A stretch of 64,000 bases of DNA from Phoronis australis. Taxonomy: Eukaryota; Phoronida; Phoronidae. The stretch covers positions 50,689 to 114,688 of the forward strand of contig NMRA01000602.1 in NCBI GenBank assembly GCA_002633005.1, given 5' to 3'. A program made the position numbers and the translations under genes. Numbering within the stretch: position 1 is the stretch's first letter; every line of letters begins with the position of its first letter. The notes under the pieces were generated by a model, which made no database searches, was not told the DNA's origin, and saw nothing but the letters and a program-made list of their open reading frames with translations. Below, piece by piece: positions 50,001-61,846 of this stretch.

Positions 50001-51796
50001 GCAGCGGTCGACGAAACAAAGAAAGAACGGCTAGATTTATTGCAGAGGCCGTTAGCTATAAATATGTTTTCGCGAAGCAAAACTTACCATTTCGACGTCT
50101 CCATGAGTACGACCCATCTTTGCCTGACCCTGACCCTGGTGGGATTGGAGCAACCTGTGGTGAGATCTTATCTATCTCCTTAGATTCAGAGTGGAATTAT
50201 TCATGTGATGGTGGACAATGTTCGGGAAATACGAAATTAAGTCAGCCAACTACTACAGAATGACGTTTGAGAGCACGCTGGACGAATTCCCAACAGACCA
50301 AATCTTGGATGGTGCAATGCAGAAGAATTCTTGGGTTTTTGCGGTTGATATCTGCGATGATATCATACGACTGGTGACGATTTGACAATTCATTGTGTCG
50401 TAACTATGGCAGGAGTACACGAGGGAGTATATACTAGGAATTAAGCGCTATTTTAATGGCTGTAATGATCAGTCGTTAAACTTATCTGGACAACACTCAC
50501 TATTATGCGTGTCATTCTTCGGAGAGTTTTATTCGATTTCCTTCTCATTTACTTACTTATTTCAACGGTACAGTGGAGCATCTGTTCAAAGAGTAGTAAC
50601 TGAAAGGTGAAACGCTCCTGGGTTTGCTGACAAAGTGGCCATGGACAAATACGATGAGGCTCTTATATGTGTTCAAGATAAGAATAGCGACGCAAGAGAT
50701 TCTGGAGAACGTCTCCGCATTGCCATTGGTAACTTCGGTTTCAAATGGTATTGATACATATGAAGCGAGGTACATGTATATCGCGAAGTCAATGACACCC
50801 AAGAATACTTGCAAATCAAGAGCTTAGGAGTCGTTACAAAAATTGAGTCGTTGAAAGTTTTTCCTAACAGAAACGTCCGAAAAACGTTCGAAATGCCATT
50901 GAACAGGCAGCCAAGAAAGTCCAAGTGCATGGCATCGCAGTGCAAAAACTCGTTCGAATGAAAATATAATGGGTGGCGAACAGTCCTCAGATTCGGATCT
51001 ATCGTTGACGGACCAAAATAGATGAGGAATGCCCGAATGCTTGAACACATTATTTATTGAGTTGAATTTCAGGTCGCAAACAATGCTGCAAATCGTCGGT
51101 TTTTGGAAGTAATCTTAACCACTGACTTGGTCAATTCACCGAAGATTGCATAAAGTGATATAACTTGCTGGTGTTAATGACAAAATTTGTAAATCCCAAA
51201 AGATAGCCGGGATTGTAAAAGGCACTTGGAAGCAGCTGAAATTGACATATTGCCAGGATTTTGAGTGGCCAATTAAATCACCAATCAATACACAGTATTC
51301 TTGATACACCTTCCTTTCGAAACCACCATTTTACCAGACGAACAATACGTTGCCGGGTAAAACTTATTTTTTGTTTGTAAACATTTCGCAGGTAGGAGGA
51401 GTTTGCGATAGGACAATTTAAGGGCTGAGTGTCAAGAAATGGACTTCACTGGTCGTACTTAAATTTATTTGCGAACGGGAGTTTCAGCAGTCACCCTCAA
51501 ACTTAGTCAAGTCCTAAAAGTTGTTTCTGACATGTGTATATCTGTGGCCTCTATCAAAAGAGCCTTTCTAAGCTAATGTTCATTAAACGGTATATAGATT
51601 TTGAGGTTTCCATTGAAGAATTTGCATTTATCTGGAAACCATGTCTGACTCTTCATGGCACGGAAGTTGAATGGAGGCGTATTCTACCTAAAGGCCACCT
51701 TTAGATAAACTTCGTCCATTCAATTGTCAAGTATACTCTGCATGTACCTATGATCAACACAGCCAGAAACAAGCCAACAAAACGTAGGTTTACGTG
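47091..51796. other. No gene recognised; one diverged dispersed repeat
   Basis: About 4.7 kb. A copy of the dispersed repeat lies at 49210-49410 (GTTCTTCATCTCGA, then GCGTAACAGTGTGAT, then CGCTGTAACACCTG). Frames at 48261-48590, 49920-50183 and 50557-51050 show no motif I can name. Confidence 0.45.
49210..49410 (+). repeat. Diverged copy of the dispersed repeat
   Basis: Same block order as at 34095-34285 and 34800-34955. Best evidence that this is an interspersed family and not a local duplication. Confidence 0.55.
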
Positions 51797-52389
51797 TGTC
51801 ACGTTCTTCCCCGTGTGTGGGTGGGCGCAGGTTGTTACAGACTGGTGCTAATAGCTTTCGGTGCGACGATTGACTGAAGACTAGTTCGAGTTAATCCTTT
51901 ATTAATCCCGACCGTATGTTCACAAGCCTACTCAAACAAAACGTCCGACGTAATGTCTGTTTATGCTCCAGCCAGTGCTGCGAAGCTTTGACTTGTGATG
52001 AACTTCTGAGACACGTTCTTGGACTCAACTGACTAACACAAACCCGTGCTTGTGTATTTATAGCTTAATGCATTGTTCTAGAACTTTTCATCAATTCAAG
52101 CACATACCAGAACTTTCTGGAACCTACCCAATCATTCTACAAACACGTACTAGTCTCTAGAATAATCCAGACTGCATTAATCACTGTCATGCTAGAGTCT
52201 TCTAGAAAGCTCCACACTGTACTGCAGTAAACAAATTACATCATCACTGTTCTGACCTCAGTCTTCTAGAAAGTTCCATACTATTCTGTAGTAAACAAAT
52301 TACATCATCATTGTACTTAACTCAGGGGTCATGCCAATCAAACAGAATAACAAAACAAAACAATACAACTGTCAGACTATATTCTGACA
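51797..52389 (-). repeat. LTR (593 bp; 3' LTR in element orientation)
   Basis: Begins TGTCACGTTCTTCCCC and ends TATTCTGACA on the plus strand. It lacks about 165 bases present in the other LTR between GAACTTCTGAGACA and CTTGGACTCAACTGAC. Confidence 0.9.
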
Positions 52390-52438
52390 ACACACCTCTG
52401 CCAAAGAGAAAATTACTCTATAATTTTCCAACACAAAA

Positions 52439-53171
52439 TCATCTGGCATATACAGTGTATATACAATCTACTATATCCGCCGCTAGAGTGCTCCCTGACT
52501 TGTAGTCTCTGCTTGAGCCCTGGAAAGTCACTGCTACCGTTTCCCTGCTGGATTCATCAGGATCTGTTCCTACCGACTTATCGGCCACCTCTTCTCCCTC
52601 TAGAGTTGAGGTCACATGGTTCTTCTCTTGGGAAGTCGTACCCTTTTGAGAGTCATCATTCGGACCCTCCACAAGGATATTGCCTGTATTGTCCTCGTTG
52701 GCAGTTGTTGCTCTCTGCTGCCGTTCAACATCTCCTTCGTCCAAGGCGCCAGGCACGTCCCAAATTATCAAATCGACCACTGGACGCTCCATACACATCA
52801 CAAACATTTCTCCTGTGCAGTACGGTGTCTTGATGTTGACCTTTGTGACAGGCAAGCCATCTCTTGGTAGAGTCCGCCAACTTGCATGACCACTTCCGGC
52901 AGGTCATATCTCCTGGTTCGACTAGACTAGATCGAACCACAATTGTCGTGCAGCCTGTGTGTCTCAACACTGAGACATTCTTCATGCCAATATACCCCTC
53001 CTTCAGATACAGCTTTCCTTTGAAGGCGCGTTCACGGTTAGCATGCTTCACCGAATTCTTACTCTGAGAACCTCGGTGGCTGACCGCTGCTGACTTTTGG
53101 AGTTGCTTCTCCTGCAGACCCATTTCTTGTCTGAGGGCCATTAACTCCCTTAGTTGAGATCTTGTCTTCAT
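52439..53171 (-). pseudogene. Retropepsin-region fragment of the LTR element, frameshifted
   Basis: The first frame (53171-52725) has a short charged N-terminal part and then the protease core at residue 68, where the motif reads VLRHTGCTT. The catalytic aspartate of D-T-G is histidine, so the protease would be inactive. The second frame (from about 52855 to 52439) carries the continuation with DLIIWDVPGA, a motif seen after the protease core in many Ty3-type elements, so a frameshift lies near 52855. No reverse transcriptase follows. Recognition is from these motifs only. Confidence 0.7.
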
Positions 53172-53247
53172 AGTGAGTTGCTAATTCCAACAATCCACTT
53201 TATCGCACCTTGTTCCCGTCAGTAAGCTCCTGGGGGTACTCGCCAAT

Positions 53248-53994
53248 TGTCACGTTTTTCCCCATGTGTGGGTGGGCGCAGGTTGTTACAGACTGGTGCT
53301 TATAGCTTTCGGTGCGACGATTGACTGAGGAGTTAATCCTTTATTAATCCCGACCGTATGTTCACAAGCCTACTCAAACAAAACGTCCGACGTAATGTCT
53401 GTTTATGCTCCAGCCAGTGCTGCGAAGCTTTGACTTGTGATGAACTTCTGAGACAAGTTCAGCAACTGTTACACTCGTTGATTCAATAACCTGCTGTCTC
53501 TATAGCTGGCTCTCTATTGACTATCGCTGTTACTGCTGAATCTGTTCACTGCAACTCAGCTGTAGTTTTCCTGATTAACTTTCTTGAACTGACTTGATCT
53601 TCTCGTGAACTGACTTGATCTTCTTGGACTCAACTGACTAACACAAACCCGTGCTTGTGTATTTATAGCTTAATGCATTGTTCTGGAACTTTTCATCAAT
53701 CCAAGCACCTATCAGAACTTTCTGGAACCTACCCAATCATTCTACAAACATGTACTAGTCTCTAGAATATTCCAGACTGCATTAATCACTGTCATGCTAG
53801 AGGCTTCTAGAAAGTTCCACACTATACTGCAGTAAACAAATTACGTCATCACTGTTCTGACCTCAGTCTTCTAGAAAGTTCCATACTATTCTGTAGTAAA
53901 CAAATTACATCATCATTGTACTAAACTCAGGGGTCATGCCAATCAAACAGAATAACAAAACAAAACAATACAACTGTAAGACTATATTCTGACA
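53248..53994 (-). repeat. LTR (747 bp; 5' LTR in element orientation)
   Basis: Begins TGTCACGTTTTTCCCC and ends TATTCTGACA on the plus strand. This is the fuller LTR copy; it contains a doubled GAACTGACTTGATCTTCT unit missing from the other. Confidence 0.9.
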
Positions 53995-54469
53995 ACGTGC
54001 CATCACAGGATGCTCCAAGTGTACTTCAACTGGGGCTCTGCAATATCTCAAGGTCCTTCTCAGTGTTATGGAGAGACAGGTTTAAAAACATACAGACACA
54101 GTAACGAAGGCTTTAAAAAACCTCACTCAACATCTGCACACTCAAGTGTTGGAATCTTTTGAGAAATTTATGACCCTCAATGCATCCCTCAAGCGTACAT
54201 CCCCCACCCATTAAGATCGTAGAGAATGGCGCCCCATCAGAGGTTTAGAAATGGTTCCCGGTTATGGGTGGCGGTTTGTACCACTAACGATCTAGTATAG
54301 CGAGCACTCCATCTCTGCAACTGCTGACTTGCTGTCAGGTGATGCGTTCGAGGAACAACCAACCGTCATTGTCACTCCCAACTAGTAGCCAAGACAATGA
54401 CCAAAGGGCGTTGCTGAGATTAACTACCTCTATTTATGCTATTATCTATCAGTTGATGATGTTTTTGTG

Positions 54470-54880
54470 GTTGCAAATGATGGTTCCTTCTCGGTAGACA
54501 ACAATCCAGCTGATTGGAGCTACCACATTTGCTCAGGAAATACCACTGTTGCAGAAGGATCTGGATACCACAAAATATACAACAGCAGCACTTTGAGGCC
54601 AAACAACGTTCGGTCGTCAGGCTTTCTGAGCTGGACCTGGCGCCAGGGATTGTCATCTTTGCAACATACTATATGCATGTCCCGTCAAAGATATGCTCTG
54701 GCAATCTGCCCTTTTACTGGTCATTTTCCATACCAAGCATCCATCCCAGGCTGTGATGTGGACCTATGTGCCTGGTCATGCCAGCATCCAAGTGAACAAA
54801 GAAGCGGGTCAGGTGGACGGGGCATCGAACAACAAAAGTCCTTTCAATCTGTCTCAACTTCAATTTTTTGGCTAGGCACA
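54470..54880 (+). mobile_element. RNase H-like retroelement relic
   Basis: One frame begins with a DGSFSVDN stretch followed by ADWSYHI, like the first acidic motif of RNase HI. About 90 codons later, in a shifted frame, MWTYVPGHASIQVNKEAGQ matches the W-V-P-G-H-x-G-I-x-G-N-E-x-A-D motif at the end of retroelement RNase H domains, with the terminal D changed. Frameshifts separate the parts. Likely a dead non-LTR fragment. Confidence 0.5.
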
Positions 54881-57800
54881 CTTCCACCGTCAATATAAAT
54901 AGAGACTGTGTACCTATAGCGATGGGGCCTTATCCTGAACTCTAGTTTTGTATGCTACCTGCTCCTCCAGCCGGTCCAGGGGCATACAAAGGCGACTGAA
55001 AAATCAAAAGCTAATGGGCAATATGAGCTTTGGAAGTTTGCGTCTCCTGCTGTAGAAGTTTGGTGAAGACACTAGTACCACCGCACACCGTCTAATTTAG
55101 ATTAGCCTAGTTCTCTCACATATGGAATTTTCCCACAGAAACGTCCCATGTGTTCATTTGAAAAGAACAAATTGCATGAATGAATCGTCCATTCCCTCAC
55201 ATAGTGAGCAAAGTGTCACAAGAAATTCACAGTTGCTCGGCGGCTACGTTACTGATAAACCCACTCGTGTACGAGTTACTTCCAAAATATACGCTGGGTC
55301 GTTTGTTTGGATTCTTACTTCATGGTCCTGATAGATCGGAAGCCCAGAGCACTTAGCATAGATGAACGAGGTACCAACATCTGGCAACGGGAGCATTTAG
55401 AGTGTACTTCAGTGTGTACAGAAATGGACGTCTGCCGTTGTCTGCACTCTGGGTGTGACCCCTGGGGTCTTGAAAAGTGGCCACAATTGAGCTAGACTAG
55501 TTATTCGAGGTACTGGCCAAAACTGATTTAAAACAAACAATAGTTCCGCACTTAACACCAAATGCTCCAGGACAGACAAATTGCACTCTGAAATTGGTCC
55601 AGCAGAATCCAAAAAGACCCCCCTCCAAAATGAGCTAGAACATACATTCGAGGTACGACAAAAACCAAGTCCATGTGATTCAATACATGTCACTGGTCAT
55701 CAAATTCCCTATGACAGACAAAATACACATGCTTTTCTTATGTACCCGTGTATAAAGGATAACGACAGATAATCATTGGGGTTTATTTTACTAAACCCGG
55801 TCAGATTATTATCGAACTTGAAAAAGAAATAAAATAAACATCGTGCATAAAACACACAGAACGTCGGGAGTTTATGAATTGCTTATCAATTACTTACCAG
55901 TTTTTCATTTACCACTTTTTCATGCAATTTAACTTAATTATATATCTATGTTGACTCGCACCTCACAATTTGCCACGGCGAGCCCTTTGGAAATTTATAG
56001 GCGCAGTGCAAATGCTGTCAATGTCTAATTGAATGTTTTGCTAATTAACGTGTAACTGCGTGGCATCTGAAAACAGTGATGAGAAAAACATTAAGTGGCA
56101 AGCTGTTGTTCCTATTCTTAATAAAATGTGCCAGATGCAAGTTTGGGCTGCAATCAGGCAATCCAGGTGTTTCATTATGCACGATATAAGGAGCCAACTG
56201 TCGCTCATGGATCTGTACAGAAGTGGGTTACAGGAAGGTCGAAATGAGGAAAGAGCATACACAGATCTGCTACCTGGGTAATAAAGTGGTAACTGACACC
56301 GACGATAGTTGTATTGGTACAATAATACCATCCGCGTTACTATAGCTATTGTTATCCTATTGCTTTATTACCAGGATAGTTATTGTTACTATTTGCTTAT
56401 GTATAGATTGAATGTCATTCAAAAAGTTCCTTTGAATCACCATTTAATCGGTCAATTTTTTATTGCTGATCGTCAAAATGTTACAGTGTCCACGGCAAGT
56501 ATCCCAACTTACCCAATCACGCAGACCCAACATCGTCTGAATGCGCACAGCACATGTGGCAATAGACTTTGGAGAGACAAACTAGGGTTCCCCTCTTCTC
56601 TTAACTTCCTTCTTCTAAACTTAAACTACACAACGAGGATTCTCCCGAATTCTAGAAGACGTAATGCTGGTTGTCCACCCGCTAATTGAAAATGGTGAAT
56701 CAACATGCTACGTTATTATAAATTCGCCACGCAAAACCATGTAATTACTGGGAAATAATTTAGTGATATTTTCAACAAAGACCACCAATTAGACCCCAAG
56801 CGGTTCATATTTTTGTTTACTGTAGCTTTTGTCCTTGTAAATTTGTCATGCAGTTCAGAGAATTTGTTGGTATAACAAATTATAGGTCAGCTCAGGGCTT
56901 TTGGCATTTGTCTATTCGTTATACACTCCTCAAAAGGCAATTTAGTGTTAATCCTTGTAAGATTACCGTACTTGTAACAGTTTTTGCACAATTCTTTATT
57001 AATTTACAAAGTGTGTGTATGTCTTTGTTGTACAGGGAGTCCAGTGCTTTAGATTTTTTATTATTTCTCCTCGCGAACGTTCTTCATTCAAACTGCTGTA
57101 AATGTGTAAGATGGTCCAACAACACCCAATCTTCCCCTCAATCTGTTTCAACATGTCAATAGGACAATCAGGAATGCCACTCTATTCACCCACATGTATT
57201 ATATGTCTTAATTGAATTGTTGACATTTCAGGAGCGACTTACTTGATAGCCATTTTATGGACAGTTGACGGTATGAACTTTTGTTATCATTTCAAACACT
57301 GTACAATAGTCTGTGGTTACTGGGCTTCCCCATCCGCCTCTATGCTCCAACCGATGTTCACCTAACCCTATCTTTCCGTCCCAATCTCCCATGCAACTTC
57401 GTTCCGATGTTCCCCCCTCTAGGTTCCCCCTTTCCGACGTGATGAAATCTCGGGATCATAAGTCTGGGCATGTGAGCACTGATACGCCGCAAAATGTAAC
57501 AATTTCGCAAAATGTAAAAACTGTTACATTTTACGTCATATTTACATTTCACGTTGCTGGACCTCTCCTAAAATGTAACAAATTGTCCACGATAGTCTGA
57601 TTTATTTCAGTCAGTGTTTATTTGATTTGGAGTCATCGCCAAGGCTCCAAACAACGGGTTCTGTCTACCACCTGATTTACGAATGACAATTTTTAAAAAA
57701 CATTGTGGTAGAAGAAAATAAAAGCACGCATGTATTTGCGGCCATGTTGAACGAATTTGCCAACCCAACTGCAAAAGTTCGCCTTTGATAAGAGCAAAAG

Positions 57801-59233
57801 TGGCGGCATAGCAACTTGTTAAAACGGCTTAAATGCTGAAGGAAATGCCATTGTTTGTATTATATCAAATCTGTTTGGAATAGTGGTTGTAAGAAAAGAT
57901 CAAACCGGTACGTGTATATATATAAATGGAAGGTCTAGCTGGGAAAATAGAAAATGTTTCGTCACTCTAAAAGGACCTAATCATTTTGCTCAAACCCGCT
58001 GCAGGTTGACATATTAAAAGGACAATTGTCCAAAGTTCGTTAGTCCTAAGTACAAATAAGTAAAGACATAGATTGGACATTCCAGTATTAATGGACGTGA
58101 AGCCACGTGTCTCACAGTGGGGTGCCATTTTTGTGTTGCTGCTCGCTATCAAGAACACGCGTGGTTGTACGGAAACATAAGGAAATTTGGTATATTGACA
58201 GTTTTGCTACATCGCACAAAAAGCTCATATTAAACATCGGTGACTTCGAATTTAGCCGTTTTTGTTTCATAGAAGCCATTTTCAAGGAAACCTAGTTGAA
58301 ACCCTGTGTTCTTCCTATAATACTAGGGTCCATTCAACATAAATTGTTGCGTTTTGTGTTACCAGCTATTCTATTGACCCGGTGACTGCAGTCATAGTCG
58401 ACTAGTCGCTAGTTCTCGAAATAAGTCTGCCTCCAGAGTTCACCTTAACGTAGTTTTTGAACTTACACATCATCGTGGAACGAGACCAAGGAAAAGATAC
58501 CCGTCAACAAGAGACAAAACTGATAACACGGTGGGTATATTCACGTTTAGATGTAAGTTGCATGTAAAAAAATACAATCTGATTCAGTGCTTCGTGGCAA
58601 ACTACAGAAGGATACAGTCATGTTTGCAAACAATACCCTGCTTGCTGATAGTTCAGAAGTAATTGATTTTTGAAGTGGTCTAAAAAAGATTTTAATTCTC
58701 AACCTCCTAATTTTCAAAAGATACATGTACTGTAGGTGTACTCTGAATCCACAGCTGACAAGACGTTTCTCACAAGATCGTTAAGGCTCAACATAGAAAC
58801 GCCCTTAATATCCTTTTGAAAAACATGTAGCACTCGCTGTCTATAATAAGAAGCCCAGTGAAACATTGAACCACAAATGAGATGATATAAAACTCTTTGA
58901 GGACCATGATTTATTAGCTCTTTGCTTAAACATGTATTGTGTGCATTGCATTCTGTCCTCTTTAGACAAATTCAAAAATATCAATTATAATAATGATAAC
59001 TATACCGATAACGAGTAACAGTAGTGAAAGTAGTATTAGTAATAATAACATGAATAGTAGTCATGGTAGTAACAGCATTAATAACAGTAGTAATAGTAAT
59101 GTAATTGTAATAAAATGATGGGAAGCCAGAATCATGCCGTGTGAGCCCTGAGGGCATTTCTACAGAAGAATGAATGTTTGTGCAAGAATTTTGATTTGCA
59201 AGTGACAATGTAACGCAAAAAAGTTTATTGCAG
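54881..59233. other. Upstream of cassette 4; no first exon identified
   Basis: No signal-peptide exon with a phase-1 donor was found. A foldback patch built on AAAATGTAACA and its reverse complement lies at 57487-57590. Imperfect AGT/AAT trinucleotide repeats fill 58981-59105, just before the exon. Confidence 0.4.
58981..59105. repeat. Imperfect AAT/AGT trinucleotide tract
   Basis: Degenerate trinucleotide repeats (AATAAT, AGTAGT, AACAGT) over about 125 bases. The long minus-strand open frame across it is an artefact of the repeat. Confidence 0.85.
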
Positions 59234-59551
59234 GATTCCGATTCTCTGCGAAAACACTCACGCTCAGTGAACTTGGCTGTTACGTTGATATCAAACAGCA
59301 GCCGGATATGAACCTCCTGCTGTATGAAGGAGAACTGAATACCCATGAGAAATGTTCGAGAGAGTGCAAAGCACGATGGTATTTGTATGCTGCTGTTCAA
59401 AACGGCGACATGTGTTGGTGCAGCAATACATTTGGGAAACACGGCCGCGCAATCAAGACTGATTGCGAGCAGCGTTTGTGTCCGGGAGACCCACGGAAAT
59501 TTTGTGGCGGTCATCTTCGCAACTTTATAATGAGAACCGGTTACGCACCAG
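59234..59551 (+). CDS. Cassette 4 exon A: WSC domain
   Basis: 318 bases between TTTATTGCAG and GTATAA, phase 1-1. The domain shows LGCYVDIK, then KCSRECKARWYLYAAV, then NGDMCWCSNTFG, then CEQRLCPGD and FCGG, ending NFIMRTGYAP. The glycine of CWCG is serine here. Confidence 0.9.
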
Positions 59552-60445
59552 GTATAATTTTGCTTCACCATTCAGTTTGCCATACCGCCAAGCTGGAGTG
59601 CCTGGATTTATCCGGCCTACCAGCTAAAGTAAATTTGTTCGGTTATTTCAAAAAGAATAAAGTAAACAAAGTCCACGCTACAGTGGACAACGAATGGTTT
59701 ATGCCAGAAAATTCTACACATATCTTTTGAAATGAAGCTGTGTGAATTGCAATGTCCACCAAAACGTATATTTTTAGACGAAAGCATTTGGCCATGAGGT
59801 ACATTTCGAGCCTAATTGCAGTACATTTACTTGTAAATACTTTACCTTAAAATGAAAGCGATAGACCCACTTTAGAATTTACAAGAAATAAAAATTGGAA
59901 AAACTACCGTAGTACATTATTAAAAAATATTTCCTTTAGTTTTTGGGTAGTCGGATATTTCCATTTTGTTATTTCTCAAATGTTACCTGTTTATTTTGGT
60001 TTTAGAACGTTTCTTGCTTATGGGACCTGCAGTGTTTTTCGTTAGAATTGATGCATTGTTTTTTGGAGGCAATGCTTATGTTACAAAGTGGCTTTCTGAA
60101 AACACCACGCTGCAAACCTAACGTGACCACTGTTTTGTCCACAACGTGCTATGTTGAGTTTTCGAATTACATGTATATAAGATTATACTTACCAATAATG
60201 CATTTTAAAAGTCGAAATTTGATTAGAAACTGTATCATTTTTTAAAATCTGTTTTTGAAGGGACGGAATCATAGTCAGTATGCCATGAAAAGTGTTAACG
60301 AGATTTGAATCTCACTAGAATACATGGATACTGAATAAAAAAACAGACTCTAAGAGTGCTTTGCACACACCGTGACATTGATATTTGATAAAGTTTGACC
60401 AGCACAGCTACTGAATACTGAGTGCTGTATGCCTTTGTAATTCAG

Positions 60446-60730
60446 AATCCAAAGAGCATGTTGGAAAATGCTGGACAATTAACACCAGGAATACCATGAC
60501 AAACGCATACAAGGGCAAACTGAACAGCCATTCCTTCTGCAGTTCAGTTTGTGGAGCCATCCAAAAAAAGTTTGCAGGAGTGCATAATGGTAACCAGTGT
60601 TGGTGTGGAGACGATCTCTTCTTTGATGACTTGGCTCCTGACAACGAGTGTGTAGTACCATGCAGTGGCAACTCCGAAGAAAAATGCGGCAGTGAAGGAG
60701 TAATGATGCTTCTTCACTCGTTTAAAGCAG
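60446..60730 (+). CDS. Cassette 4 exon B: WSC domain
   Basis: 285 bases between TTTGTAATTCAG and GTGAGA, phase 1-1, the same length as exon B of cassette 1. The domain shows VGKCWTI, then FCSSVCGAIQKKFAGV, then GNQCWCGDDLFFD, then CVVPCSGN and KCGS, ending MMLLHSFK. Confidence 0.9.
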
Positions 60731-61189
60731 GTGAGATAGAAATACAAATTTGCGTTGATCACATAATTTGAAAGACGTGTTTTCTTGGCCATAGCGATTT
60801 AAAAACACTATCAAATTCATGGTTTTCTTTTGAAATCGAACACCTTTCTGTCCTGTGCGGCTGTCTCCGGAAGAGTTTTTTGGTAATGAACATAGTTTAT
60901 CTCCTTTGATGCACCTAATATTCTCCATGGACATATTTTCATAGTTTACATGACATATATAATATGCTTTAGACAAGCTATATAACGTTCACATCAATAC
61001 ATATATACGTGTACGTGTAAATGTAGCCTCATCATAAGTAAGGCCTGGAACACAAAAAGGACTAAACTGTTTTATTCAGACTTGTGTTCTCTGAGGCTTC
61101 TACTGAAACTGAATTCAAAAGGTTCACTGGGCATATTTGCGATTTTTTCATGAAAATTTTGAAATAATTCTTATGTCAAAGCATTTTTG

Positions 61190-61297
61190 GGATTGTTCTA
61201 AAACCCCCTCGACCGCCCACACCCCGCAACCACGCCGAAGGTCGTGGGTCGAGGGGGTCGAGGGGGTTGAGGGGGTCGAGGGGGATTTAGTTCTTTT
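61190..61297. mobile_element. C-rich-ended inverted-repeat element, ends only (copy 4)
   Basis: Lies in the last intron of cassette 4. The left end GGATTGTTCTAAAACCCCCT and the right end form an almost perfect hairpin of the C-rich minisatellite with no interior. It looks like an internally deleted member of the family seen at 6461, 44689 and 46285. Confidence 0.7.
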
Positions 61298-61491
61298 GAT
61301 ATTCACAATACAAGTATCAACAAACACAGCATTTGTTTTAAAATTTATTTTCTTGCAATTTTTGTAGGCGTCAAACGTTCCGGTGCTTAATTAACATTAT
61401 TTTTGAGACACAATAACGTCACTATTGTATCTGCGTCCAACCCCTATATTCGAACAGTAACCATTTTCAATCATATTCCCTTCCATTCCAG

Positions 61492-61846
61492 TTGACGGTG
61501 TTATAGAAGGTTGCTACAGTGATGTCAAAACCAATGCCTTAACACATTTACTGAACGAAAACTCCAAACAGTTTTTCGTCAACCGAAATTATAAAAATCT
61601 TACAAAACTGGATACCCCGGGGATAATAAAACAATGACGCCGAAGTTCTGTCAAAATTATTGTAGAACACGATCGTTTCGACTAGCTGGTCTCGAAGGTG
61701 GAGTCGAGTGTTGGTGCGGAAATAAGTTTAACGTCAGAGTTCTTCTCCTGGATAATCAAAAGTGCAACACGCCATGCAGAGGTGACCTTAGGCTAACCTG
61801 TGGAGGTCAATATCGTATGTTTGTCATGACCACTGGCTTCAGCTGA
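61492..61846 (+). pseudogene. Cassette 4 exon C: terminal WSC domain with one-base frameshift
   Basis: Preceded by TTCCATTCCAG. The first part reads VDGVIEGCYSD in the incoming frame. The second part, MTPKFCQNYCR, then FRLAGLEGG, then ECWCGNKFN, then CNTPCRGD and TCGG, ending FVMTTGFS and TGA, lies in another frame. The exon is one base short; the change lies between about 61600 and 61634. Confidence 0.82.

Larger units (their letters stand above)
51797..53994 (-). mobile_element. Internally deleted Ty3-type LTR retrotransposon with intact ends
   Basis: Two direct LTRs (51797-52389 and 53248-53994) start TGTCACG and end CTGACA. The element is flanked by a perfect five-base duplication ACGTG (51792-51796 and 53995-53999). 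The 858-base interior reads on the minus strand. Two bases after the upstream LTR stands TGGCGAGTACCCCC, a plausible primer-binding site. The only coding sequence is a damaged protease region; gag, reverse transcriptase, RNase H and integrase are absent. It is therefore a short non-autonomous or deleted copy that transposed with its ends intact. The LTRs differ by an about 165-base deletion in the left LTR and a short extra piece after GACTGA. Confidence 0.92.
59234..61846 (+). pseudogene. WSC cassette 4: three-WSC-domain unit with a frameshift in the last exon
   Basis: Three plus-strand exons (59234-59551, 60446-60730, 61492-61846) encode WSC domains of types A, B and C with phase-1 junctions. 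The introns are shorter than in the other cassettes (894 and 761 bases). Exons A and B are open. Exon C is 355 bases, one short of the length needed to stay in frame, and in the incoming frame stops at TGA 61635-61637, just before the C-x3-C motif. The likely site is the CCCCGGGG run near 61620. If the base loss is real, the product has two and a half domains; if it is a sequencing error the gene is intact. As with the others, no signal-peptide exon is visible. Confidence 0.7.

Noticed and set aside
50640-50760. ATG-led frame with MDKYDEALICVQDKN, reminiscent of a TPR helix
   Set aside because: It runs only about 37 codons to a stop, without splice sites or a second repeat.
57487-57590. AAAATGTAACA foldback as a transposon
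   Set aside because: Direct and inverted copies are short and mixed, with no defined ends or target duplication, so I left it as an unassigned patch.
58981-59571. 196-codon minus-strand open frame, the longest in the window
   Set aside because: It is antisense to WSC exon A of cassette 4 and extends through a trinucleotide repeat.
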